Source: an uncultured Oscillibacter sp. (lineage in GTDB: Bacteria > Bacillota > Clostridia > Oscillospirales > Oscillospiraceae). Taken from it: 11,647 nt of DNA. A program made the translations under genes and the position numbers. Under the pieces are notes generated by a model, which was not told where the DNA came from, ran no database searches, and worked only from the letters and a program-made list of their open reading frames with translations. Each line of letters begins with the position of its first letter. Position 1 is the first letter of the stretch. The stretch lies in assembly GCF_900544955.1 (NCBI RefSeq), contig NZ_UQXD01000058.1:1-11647 (forward strand), written 5' to 3'. Shown in pieces: positions 6,061-11,647 of this stretch.

Positions 6061-6080
6061 CTGAAAGAGGGGGGAAAACC

Positions 6081-8414
6081 ATGGAGAATCTGCCGGAATC
6101 CGTCCGGGAAGTGCTGGGGCGGCTGGAGGCGGCTGGCCACGAGGCCTGGTGCGTAGGGGGCTGCGTGCGGGACCTGCTGCTGGGCCGGACGCCGGAGGAC
6201 TGGGACGTGACCACCAGCGCCCTGCCGGAGGAGACCATGGCCCTCTTCGGGGACCGGGCCCTGCCCACGGGCCTGCGCCACGGCACCGTGACGGTGCGCG
6301 CCGGGGGAGAGGGGGTGGAGGTCACCACCTACCGCCTGGACGGCGCCTACCGGGACCACCGGCGGCCGGAACGGGTGGCCTTCACCCGCTCGCTGGAGGC
6401 GGATTTGCAGCGGCGGGATTTCACCGTCAACGCCATGGCCCTCGGCCTGGACGGCGAGCTGCGGGACCCCTTCGGCGGCCGGGCGGACCTGGCGGGCCGG
6501 GTGCTGCGCTGCGTGGGGGACCCGGAACTGCGGTTTGAGGAGGACGCCCTGCGGCTGCTGCGGGGGCTGCGGTTTGCTGCGGTGCTGGGCTTTGATATTG
6601 AACCCGCCACGGCGGCGGGCATCCACCGCCGGCGCGATCTGCTGCGGGAGATTGCCGCCGAGCGCATCCAGACGGAGCTGTTCAAGCTGCTGACGGGGGC
6701 TTCGGCGGCGGCGGTGCTGCGGCGCTATGTGGACGTGGTGGGGGTCTTCTGGCCGGAGGTGCTGCCTATGGTGGGCTTCGACCAAAAAAACCGCCACCAC
6801 TGCTATGACGTCTGGGAGCACACGCTCCACGCCCTGGCGGCGGCGCCGCCGGATCTGGTGCTGCGGTGCACGCTGCTGCTCCACGACATCGGCAAGCCGG
6901 ACAGCTTCGTTCTAGGCACCGACGGCTGCGGCCACTTCCGGGGCCATCAGGCCGTCAGCCGGGAGATCGCGGACCGGATGCTGCGGCGGCTGAAGTGCGC
7001 CGCCGCCTTCCGGGAGACGGTGCTGCGGCTGGTGGAGTGGCACGACCGGAACATCGCCCGGGAGGAGCGGGCCGTCCGCCGGGCCCTGCGGCAGCTGGGC
7101 GAGACGGATTTGCGGCGGCTGCTGGCGGTGAAGCGGGCGGACAACCTGGCCCAGGCCCCCGGCTCCCGCGCCCGGCAGGAGGAGATTGCCCAGGTGGAGA
7201 CCCTGCTGGACCGGCTTCTGGCGGAGGACGCCTGCTTTTCCCTGCGGCGTCTTGCTGTGAATGGAAATGACTTGACAGAGCTTGGCCTAGAAGGACCCGC
7301 CGTGGGCATGGCGCTGGAGGGCCTGTTGGACCGGGTGGTGGAGGGCGAGCTGCCCAACGACCGGGAGAGTTTGCTGGCCGCCGCCCGGCGGCTGGCGGAG
7401 GAGGGGGGACGGATGGACGCGGAGACGCTTTGGGCGGTTTATCACGAGGGGCTTCCGGACTTTCTCCGGGCGTTTGCGGACACGCCGCCGTTGGCGCGGC
7501 TGCGTCAGGTGGGGATGAACTGCGGGTGTGAGTATACCCACTTTCCCCGGTTTGCAGAAATCGGCCCCTATTCCCGGTACGACCACAGTTTGGGCGTGGC
7601 GCTGGTCGTCTGGCATTTTACCGGTGACAAGGCCCAGGCCCTGGCGGGGCTGTTCCACGATATCGCCACCCCGGCCTTTGCCCATGTGGTGGATTTCCTC
7701 AACGGGGACCATCTCCGCCAGGAGTCCACCGAGGCGGGGACGGCGGAGCGGATCACCGCCTCGCCGGAGCTGGGGGCCCTGCTGCGCCGGTACGGCCTGA
7801 GCGTGGAGCAGGTGGCAGACTACCACCGCTATCCCGTCGCCGACAATGACAGCCCCGCCCTGTCGGCGGACCGGTTGGAGTACACCCTGGGCAATTTGCT
7901 GCACTACGGCTTTGCGGGCCTGGAGGAGGTCCGGGCCTTTTACGCCGATTTGACGGTGGGGACCAACCCGGCGGGGCGGCCGGAGCTGGCCTTCCGCACG
8001 CCGGAGACCGCCGCTGCCTTCGCCCGGGCGGCGCTGCAAAACGCCCGGGTCTACGTGGCGGATGAGGACCGCTTTGCCATGCAGGCCCTGGCGGATCTGC
8101 TGCGGCTGGCCCTGGAGCGGGGCGCCCTGGTCCGGCGGGACCTGGACGGCACCGAGCCGGAGGTCATCAGAAAGCTGGAGGCGGACCCGGTCTGCGCCGC
8201 CGGGTGGCGGCGGTTTTGCGGCTACGAGCGGCTGGAGCGGCGGACCGGGCGGCCCCCGGAGGACGGGTGGATGCAGGTGGACGCCAAGCGCCGCTGGATC
8301 GACCCCCTGGCCCTGGGCCGGGGAAGGGTCTCCGCCTGGGACCGGGATTTCCGCCGGGAGATGGAGGCCTTTTGCAGCCAGGATGTCTCCGTCTGGATGC
8401 GGGGCAGGCCGTGA
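6081..8414 (+). CDS. cca: CCA-adding tRNA nucleotidyltransferase fused to a second HD-domain hydrolase
   Basis: 777 residues, far longer than a usual bacterial CCA enzyme (about 400-460). Residues 1-445 are a class II CCA-adding enzyme that builds or repairs the tRNA 3' CCA end: GGCVRD (26-31), the metal-binding D-x-D in EDWDV (40 and 42), RRDFTVNAMA (111-120), EEDALRLLRGLRFA (153-166) and an internal HD domain with H247, H268-D269 (LLLHDIGKP) and H289. Residues 446-777 are a separate HD-phosphohydrolase module: YDHSLGVAL (H502), FHDIATPAFAH (H526, D527, H535) and ADRLEY (D597), resembling stand-alone HD or SAMHD-like proteins. The start follows AGAGGGGGG by 6 nt. At the junction, ATG 7413 (Met445) is preceded by GGAGGAGGGGGG, so the C-terminal module may also be made alone. 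The role of the second module (nucleotide or RNA phosphate hydrolysis) is inference. Confidence 0.93.
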   Translation: MENLPESVREVLGRLEAAGHEAWCVGGCVRDLLLGRTPEDWDVTTSALPEETMALFGDRALPTGLRHGTVTVRAGGEGVEVTTYRLDGAYRDHRRPERVAFTRSLEADLQRRDFTVNAMALGLDGELRDPFGGRADLAGRVLRCVGDPELRFEEDALRLLRGLRFAAVLGFDIEPATAAGIHRRRDLLREIAAERIQTELFKLLTGASAAAVLRRYVDVVGVFWPEVLPMVGFDQKNRHHCYDVWEHTLHALAAAPPDLVLRCTLLLHDIGKPDSFVLGTDGCGHFRGHQAVSREIADRMLRRLKCAAAFRETVLRLVEWHDRNIAREERAVRRALRQLGETDLRRLLAVKRADNLAQAPGSRARQEEIAQVETLLDRLLAEDACFSLRRLAVNGNDLTELGLEGPAVGMALEGLLDRVVEGELPNDRESLLAAARRLAEEGGRMDAETLWAVYHEGLPDFLRAFADTPPLARLRQVGMNCGCEYTHFPRFAEIGPYSRYDHSLGVALVVWHFTGDKAQALAGLFHDIATPAFAHVVDFLNGDHLRQESTEAGTAERITASPELGALLRRYGLSVEQVADYHRYPVADNDSPALSADRLEYTLGNLLHYGFAGLEEVRAFYADLTVGTNPAGRPELAFRTPETAAAFARAALQNARVYVADEDRFAMQALADLLRLALERGALVRRDLDGTEPEVIRKLEADPVCAAGWRRFCGYERLERRTGRPPEDGWMQVDAKRRWIDPLALGRGRVSAWDRDFRREMEAFCSQDVSVWMRGRP
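7397..7415 (+). promoter_or_regulatory. Internal ribosome site and ATG at the CCA-HD junction
   Basis: The purine tract GGAGGAGGGGGG (7397-7408) lies 4 nt before an in-frame ATG at 7413, exactly where the CCA-enzyme homology ends and the second HD module begins. It could be a relic of two formerly separate genes or an active second start giving a protein of 333 residues. GGA-rich codons are common in this GC-rich genome, so chance is possible. Confidence 0.4.
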
Positions 8415-8448
8415 AAAAAGAGGACGCCTTTGGCGTCCTATTTTTTCA
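8411..8448. terminator. Bidirectional terminator between convergent genes
   Basis: Stem AGGACGCC (8421-8428) with GGCGTCCT (8432-8439) has a 3-nt loop. A T-run (8441-8446) follows on the plus strand, and an equivalent T-run comes from the A-run 8414-8419 on the minus strand. The outer GTGA and TCAC ends of the extended dyad contain the stop codons of both convergent genes (cca at 8412-8414, HD gene at 8448-8446). Confidence 0.9.
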
Positions 8449-8949
8449 CGGGCAAACCGCCGGGTACAGCGCCCGGCACAGCCGCCGGCCGCTCTCCGTT
8501 TGGAAGATCTGCTGGTAGGCGTGGCGCTGGGCCTCCGGCTCCGCGCCGTCCTCGTAGAGGTTCACGAGGAAATCCGCCTCCAGCAAAATGCGGTAGTCCA
8601 GGCTCTCCACATGGGTGTAGGTGTGGTGGTGCCCCACCAGGTACCGCACCCGGTCGATGACCGGCCGGGGCCAGCCCAGGTCCGTCAGCAGCTGGTCAGC
8701 CACGTCCGGCCCCAGAGCTTCCTGGTCCTTGCCGGTGCACCGGCCGTACAGGGCCTCCGCCCGGTGGATGCCGATGTCGTGCACCACGGCAGCGGTCTCC
8801 AGGGTGAATTGGGTGTCCGGGTCCAATCCCTCCTCCAGCCCGATCTGCCGGGCGAAGGCATGGACCTTCAGGAGGTGGTGGATGCGCCGGGGGTCCCCGG
8901 CGTCGTAGGCGATGGCGGCGGCAATGGCCTGTTCCATGGAAGGCTTCAT
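8446..8949 (-). CDS. Small HD-domain phosphohydrolase
   Basis: 167 residues of HD superfamily type (metal-dependent phosphohydrolase, cytoplasmic, no signal peptide). Motif residues are the His-rich IHHLLKVH (23-30), the hallmark HD in VVHDIGIH (H57, D58), GHHHTYTH (106-113) and D126 in LEADFLVN. Start ATG 8949 follows GGAGAGGAG by 7 nt; the frame stays open further upstream to 9222, but that part is out-of-frame sequence of the neighbouring gene. The gene lies 76 bp downstream of the HAD gene on the same strand and may be co-transcribed with it. The substrate cannot be assigned; nucleotide metabolism is plausible given the neighbour. Its stop codon lies within the bidirectional terminator. 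Confidence 0.88.
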   Translation of the reverse strand: MKPSMEQAIAAAIAYDAGDPRRIHHLLKVHAFARQIGLEEGLDPDTQFTLETAAVVHDIGIHRAEALYGRCTGKDQEALGPDVADQLLTDLGWPRPVIDRVRYLVGHHHTYTHVESLDYRILLEADFLVNLYEDGAEPEAQRHAYQQIFQTESGRRLCRALYPAVCP

Positions 8950-9025
8950 CAGGGTGCTCCTCTCCGTTTTCTGCCCGCTCCCGAGTCCGGCGGGCGCTTT
9001 TCCGCTCCATTTATAATAGGTATCC

Positions 9026-9709
9026 TCACACGATGCCCAGCAGCTGCCGCAGGTCCCCGATCTCGTGGTCAATCCGCAGGTCCCCGGGCCGGGGCTTCCC
9101 GGCGGGATTGTACCAGCAGCAGGGGAGGCCCGCGTTGTTGGCGCCGCGGATGTCGGTGGACAGGGAGTCCCCGATGACCAGGGTGTTCTCTGCTGTGATG
9201 CCGGGGACGCGGCTCTGGACATAGGCGTAATAGGCCGGGTCCGGCTTGGAGGCGCCCGCCTCCTCGGAGATGAAGGCGTCCAGAAACAGGTCGGAGAAGA
9301 CGCTTCCCTCCAGGCGGCTGCGCTGGACGGAGGCCACCGCGTTGGTGACGATGTACATTTGGTGGCCCCGGGCCCTCAGCGCCCGGCAGACCTCCTCGGC
9401 GTGGGGCAGGGGATAGACCCCCTCGCCCAGGGCGGCCAGGTAGTCCCGGTTGCACTGCGCCGGGTCCCGCTCCAGGCCCAGGGCCTTCAAAAAGCGAACA
9501 TAGCGCTCCAGCGTCACAAAGTCCTTGGAGACCTGGCCCCGGTCAAAGGCCGCCCACAGCTCCAGATTGATCTGGTGGTACAACTGGTGGACCTCCTCCG
9601 TGCAGGGGATGCCGTGGGTTCGGCACATGATGGAAAACGCCCGGGAGGAGGCCTTTGGGAAATCAAACAGCGTGTCGTCCGCATCGAACAGCAGGTAGGG
9701 ATAGTTCAT
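9026..9709 (-). CDS. yjjG: HAD-superfamily pyrimidine 5'-nucleotidase (YjjG-like)
   Basis: 227 residues, matching the YjjG/YfnB branch of HAD hydrolases, which dephosphorylate (often non-canonical) pyrimidine nucleoside monophosphates in the cytoplasm. All four HAD motifs are present: DADDT with nucleophile D9 and acid D11, T122 in VTNA, K155 in SKPDP, and D181/D186 in IGDSLSTDIRGANNAG. The helical cap lies between residues 15 and 100. Start ATG 9709 was chosen because GGAAAGGA precedes it by 8 nt and family homology begins at once; the open frame to 9766 lacks homology. It has its own promoter (9738-9766) and is divergent from dpaA. The exact substrate is family knowledge, not shown here. 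Confidence 0.85.
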   Translation of the reverse strand: MNYPYLLFDADDTLFDFPKASSRAFSIMCRTHGIPCTEEVHQLYHQINLELWAAFDRGQVSKDFVTLERYVRFLKALGLERDPAQCNRDYLAALGEGVYPLPHAEEVCRALRARGHQMYIVTNAVASVQRSRLEGSVFSDLFLDAFISEEAGASKPDPAYYAYVQSRVPGITAENTLVIGDSLSTDIRGANNAGLPCCWYNPAGKPRPGDLRIDHEIGDLRQLLGIV

Positions 9710-9737
9710 ATCGACGGTCCTTTCCAGATGATAGGAT

Positions 9738-9766
9738 AGTTTAACACGCCGCCGGGAAAAAGGCAA
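9738..9766 (-). promoter_or_regulatory. Probable sigma-A promoter of the HAD nucleotidase gene
   Basis: Minus strand: TTGCCT (9766-9761), a 17-bp spacer, TAAACT (9743-9738) with a TGT extended -10. The predicted start is near 9731, giving a leader of about 20 nt that contains the ribosome site. Confidence 0.55.
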
Positions 9767-9768
9767 TC

Positions 9769-9796
9769 ACCCCCGGTCCCCCTCCGCCATACCATA
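9769..9796 (+). promoter_or_regulatory. Possible sigma-K (mother-cell sporulation) promoter of dpaAB
   Basis: The sequence reads AC (9769-9770), 17 bp, then CATACCATA (9788-9796). This matches the published Bacillus sigma-K consensus of AC, 16-17 bp, CATANNNTA. In Bacillus subtilis the equivalent spoVFAB operon is sigma-K controlled. The predicted start near 9803 leaves only about 13 nt of leader with the ribosome site at its very 5' end, which lowers confidence. The site also partly fits sigma-E. Confidence 0.45.
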
Positions 9797-9815
9797 AAGC
9801 GAGGGGGGATGCCGG

Positions 9816-10670
9816 ATGAAGAAGTGCTTTGGCGTGATTGGCGGCGACCGGCGGCAGGCGGAATTGGCCCGGCTACTGGCGACGGATGGCCACGAAGTGG
9901 CGACCTACGGCCTGGACCGCTGGAAGCCCGGCGGCGGGGGGACTCTGGACCAGGCCGCCGGGGCGGACGTGGTGGTTTTGCCGCTGCCGCTGTGCAAGGT
10001 GGACGGAGTCCTGAACTGCGAGGAGGGCTCCATGCCCACCCGGGAGTTGTTCCGGCGGCTGGAACCCGGCCGGCTGGTGCTGGCGGGACAGGTGAAGCCC
10101 CAGCAGCGGGAGGAGGCGGCGGCCTGCGGCATTTCCCTGCGGGACTACTTCCTGCGGGAGGAGCTGACCGTGGCCAACGCCGCCGCCACGGCGGAGGCGG
10201 CCCTTCAGGTGGCCATGGAGCGCCTGGACCGGACGCTGCTGGGAATGGACTGCCTGGTGCTGGGCTTTGGCCGGATCGGGAAGCTGCTGTGCAGCCGCCT
10301 GCACGGTTTGGGTGCCCGGGTGACGTCCGCCGCCCGCAAGCCGGCGGACCTGGCCTGGATTCGGGCCTATGGCTGGCGGGCGCTGGAGACCGGCGCCCTG
10401 GACGGACAATTGGGCGCCTTCGGCGCCGTGTTCAACACGATTCCCTCTCTGGTCCTGGATGAACCGCTGCTGTCGCAGCTGCCGAAGACGTGCCTCTGTG
10501 TGGACCTGGCGTCCGTTCCGGGCATGGATTTGGCTGCGGCGGAGGCCCTGGGACTCTCCCAGGTCTGGGCCCGGTCTCTGCCGGGGCGGCTGGTGCCCTG
10601 CACCGCCGCGGAGGCCGTCCGGGATGCCATCACATACATCATATTGGAAGAACGAGGTGACCCTGCGTGA
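9816..10670 (+). CDS. dpaA: Dipicolinate synthase subunit A
   Basis: 284 residues, close to the family length. With DpaB it converts dihydroxy-tetrahydrodipicolinate to dipicolinic acid in the mother cell, the compound that fills the spore core as its calcium salt. The N-terminal half begins with GVIGGDRRQAELA (6-18). The signature YFLREELTVANAAATAEAAL (111-130) precedes a Rossmann NAD(P)-binding loop G150-F-G-R-I-G155. The C-terminal LPGRLVPCTAAEAV (255-268) is also characteristic. Start ATG 9816 follows GAGGGGGG by 7 nt; another ATG at 9809 is out of frame. It overlaps dpaB by 4 nt (GTGA), so the two are translationally coupled. A possible sigma-K promoter lies just upstream. Confidence 0.95.
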   Translation: MKKCFGVIGGDRRQAELARLLATDGHEVATYGLDRWKPGGGGTLDQAAGADVVVLPLPLCKVDGVLNCEEGSMPTRELFRRLEPGRLVLAGQVKPQQREEAAACGISLRDYFLREELTVANAAATAEAALQVAMERLDRTLLGMDCLVLGFGRIGKLLCSRLHGLGARVTSAARKPADLAWIRAYGWRALETGALDGQLGAFGAVFNTIPSLVLDEPLLSQLPKTCLCVDLASVPGMDLAAAEALGLSQVWARSLPGRLVPCTAAEAVRDAITYIILEERGDPA

Positions 10671-11245
10671 GAAAAGAACGGGTCGGATTTGCCGTGTGCG
10701 GGTCCTTTTGCACCCATGAAAAGGTGATGCAGGCCCTGGAGAAGCTGACGGAGCTGTATGAGACCGTGGTCCCCATCGTGTCGGAGACCGTGGCCGCTAC
10801 GGATACGCGTTTCGGCTCCTCCCAGGCCCTGCTGGAAAAAATGGAGCAGCTGACGGGGCGCAAGGTCCTGTGCGGCATTCCGTCGGTGGAGCCCATTGGC
10901 CCTAAGGGGCTGCTGGATGTGCTGGTGATTGCACCGGCCACCGGAAATACCATTGCCAAGTTGGCCGCCGGAATCACGGACACCACCGTGACGATGGCGG
11001 CAAAGGCCCATTTGCGGAACGGGCGTCCCGTGGTGATCGCCATGGCCAGCAACGACGGCCTGTCGGCGGGCGCCAAGAACATCGGGGAGCTGTTGGTGCG
11101 GAAGCACTATTACTTTGTGCCCTTCGGCCAGGACAGCGCGGTTTCAAAGCCCGGTTCCCTGATGGCGGACTTCGACCAGCTGCCGGAGACGGTGGATGCG
11201 GCGCTGCGGGGAGAACAGCTTCAGCCGGTTTTGCTGCGGCAATAA
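10667..11245 (+). CDS. dpaB: Dipicolinate synthase subunit B (flavoprotein)
   Basis: 192 residues, typical for DpaB/SpoVFB of the flavoprotein (HFCD-like) fold. It is the partner of DpaA in dipicolinate formation during sporulation. Visible motifs are VGFAVCGSFCTH (6-17) for nucleotide binding, DTRFGSS (46-52), IAPATGNTIAKLAAGITDT (88-106), VVIAMASNDGLS (122-133) and FVPFGQD (150-156). It starts with GTG 10667 inside the dpaA stop, with GAGGTGA about 9 nt upstream. In many spore formers the order continues with asd or dapG, but here a terminator follows at once, so dpaAB stands as a two-gene unit. Confidence 0.95.
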   Translation: MRKERVGFAVCGSFCTHEKVMQALEKLTELYETVVPIVSETVAATDTRFGSSQALLEKMEQLTGRKVLCGIPSVEPIGPKGLLDVLVIAPATGNTIAKLAAGITDTTVTMAAKAHLRNGRPVVIAMASNDGLSAGAKNIGELLVRKHYYFVPFGQDSAVSKPGSLMADFDQLPETVDAALRGEQLQPVLLRQ

Positions 11246-11279
11246 GGGAGAAAAGCCAGGCGTCTGCCTGGCTTTTCCC
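11246..11279 (+). terminator. Terminator of the dpaAB operon
   Basis: Stem AAAAGCCAGGC (11251-11261) with GCCTGGCTTTT (11266-11276) and a 4-nt loop directly follows the dpaB stop. The T-run is part of the stem, extended by GGG/CCC at its base. The dyad is symmetrical and could also stop minus-strand transcripts. Confidence 0.8.
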
Positions 11280-11457
11280 ATGGCCGGAAAAGGGGAAACC
11301 GGTAAAATTGACGAAAGAGGTCGGTAAAAAGGAGCGGCTTCATAAGAGTATCTGATGGTAGATATAAACCATATAAGTGACCGTCCTTTACAAATCCCAG
11401 TTTGTGGAAAAATGGAAAAGCCAAATGGAAAATATCAACAAAGAGGGGAAAAGGGGA
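11280..11457. other. AT-rich spacer upstream of tandem promoters
   Basis: No convincing gene is seen. The stretch is A-rich compared with the rest of the window, with short A-tracts (GTAAAAAGG, GGAAAAATGG), fitting an upstream promoter region that could hold UP-like sequence for the strong promoters that follow. Confidence 0.5.
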
Positions 11458-11486
11458 TTGACTTTTCCGGGGGGCTCTGGTATTCT
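11458..11486 (+). promoter_or_regulatory. Promoter P1 of a probable rRNA operon
   Basis: TTGACT (11458-11463), a 17-bp spacer, then TATTCT (11481-11486) with TGG as an extended -10. It is the first of two promoters about 105 bp apart, an arrangement common before rRNA operons in Firmicutes. Confidence 0.65.
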
Positions 11487-11562
11487 AACTAAGCTGTCCG
11501 GCACGAGGCTGAGGCGAGCGGCGCGAAAGATTCAGAAAACGAAAAATTCTGGAAGAAACGTG

Positions 11563-11591
11563 TTGACAAACTGAAAACTCTGTGTTAAGAT
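11563..11591 (+). promoter_or_regulatory. Promoter P2 of a probable rRNA operon
   Basis: A perfect TTGACA (11563-11568), a 17-bp spacer, then TAAGAT (11586-11591) with TGT as an extended -10. The predicted start is near 11598, and the leader-like sequence begins directly after it. Confidence 0.75.
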
Positions 11592-11597
11592 AAGCAA

Positions 11598-11647
11598 TGT
11601 TCCGCCGGAGCGGCGTGCACCTTGTAAATTAAACAACGTAACGAAAA
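11598..11647 (+). other. Probable 5' leader of a 16S rRNA transcript (gene beyond the window)
   Basis: After P2 comes a small GC hairpin (CCGC-CGGA-GCGG, 11602-11613). GTGCACCTTGTAAATTAAAC follows, resembling the boxA-type antitermination sequence seen before 16S genes in Clostridia. No mature 16S sequence lies in the window, so the rRNA gene itself is inferred. Confidence 0.5.

Larger units (their letters stand above)
5697..6080. other. Divergent intergenic region rich in hairpins between murC and cca
   Basis: 384 bp with no plausible gene. Read on the minus strand from the promoter at 6032-6060, it can form six hairpins: 6002-6016 (6-bp stem), 5981-5995 (6 bp), 5949-5968 (8 bp, one wobble), 5885-5915 (15 bp), 5821-5838 (6 bp) and 5802-5815 (5 bp). 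A U6 run (5875-5870) follows the 15-bp hairpin by 9 nt. A 15-bp direct repeat, GCAGAAACGGAAAAA, occurs at 5733-5747 and 5860-5874. The region could be a long murC leader, a separate RNA of about 155 nt, or a dispersed intergenic repeat. I see no T-box, 6S, SRP or RNase P signature. Confidence 0.6.

Noticed and set aside
6033..6884. Minus-strand open frame of 283 codons
   Set aside because: It is antisense to the CCA-enzyme motifs, with a biased His/Gln/Pro/Arg composition typical of a shadow frame.
8062..9177. Plus-strand open frame of 371 codons
   Set aside because: It covers the cca end, a bidirectional terminator and the antisense of two genes; real genes and a terminator explain this DNA better.
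11221..11424. Small minus-strand ORF of 67 codons
   Set aside because: It overlaps the dpaB end and its terminator, and has no ribosome site.
11377..11574. Small plus-strand ORF of 65 codons near the right end
   Set aside because: It overlaps promoter P1 and the P2 -35 box, lacks a clear ribosome site and resembles no family. The region is regulatory.

Overview
The window looks like a chromosomal stretch of a high-GC, endospore-forming Firmicute, most likely a gut Oscillospiraceae-type Clostridium (Flavonifractor/Oscillibacter-like; this is inference from gene style, not a database match). The grounds are strong GGAGG-type ribosome sites, sigma-A-like promoters with extended -10 boxes, the dipicolinate synthase pair dpaA-dpaB that marks spore formers, and GC-rich codon use in the housekeeping genes.

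Left third (1-3770). A large secreted repeat protein is read on the minus strand and runs off the left edge. Its N-terminus has a signal peptide, three 26-residue Cys repeats and a beta-solenoid-like Gly-rich repeat array. Upstream of it lies a 293-bp segment bounded by 21-bp inverted repeats (20/21 identical) at 2110-2130 and 2382-2402. The segment contains a good promoter pointing at the surface-protein gene and a 23-bp hairpin. A complete tyrosine recombinase gene ends exactly at the outer edge of the right repeat. Together these form a probable phase-variation cassette: recombinase, invertible promoter and surface protein, seen here in the ON orientation. This is the most interesting part of the window. 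Behind the recombinase is about 520 bp without a clear intact gene, holding two minus-strand terminators and a probably decayed, frameshifted ORF.

Middle (3771-8448). murC (peptidoglycan synthesis) and a ProX/YbaK-type prolyl-tRNA editing protein form a tight minus-strand pair ending in a strong terminator. A 384-bp divergent region follows, with a minus-strand promoter and a run of at least six hairpins, which could be a long murC leader or a small RNA. On the plus strand is a 777-residue protein that joins a CCA-adding tRNA nucleotidyltransferase to a second HD-phosphohydrolase module.

Right part (8446-11647). Two minus-strand genes encode a small HD-domain hydrolase and a YjjG-like HAD nucleotidase. 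The plus-strand dpaA-dpaB operon is preceded by a match to the mother-cell sigma-K consensus and followed by a terminator. The last 370 bp contain no convincing gene. They carry two tandem strong promoters and a leader resembling those before 16S rRNA genes, so a ribosomal RNA operon probably starts just beyond the right edge. No tRNA, CRISPR array or insertion sequence was recognised.
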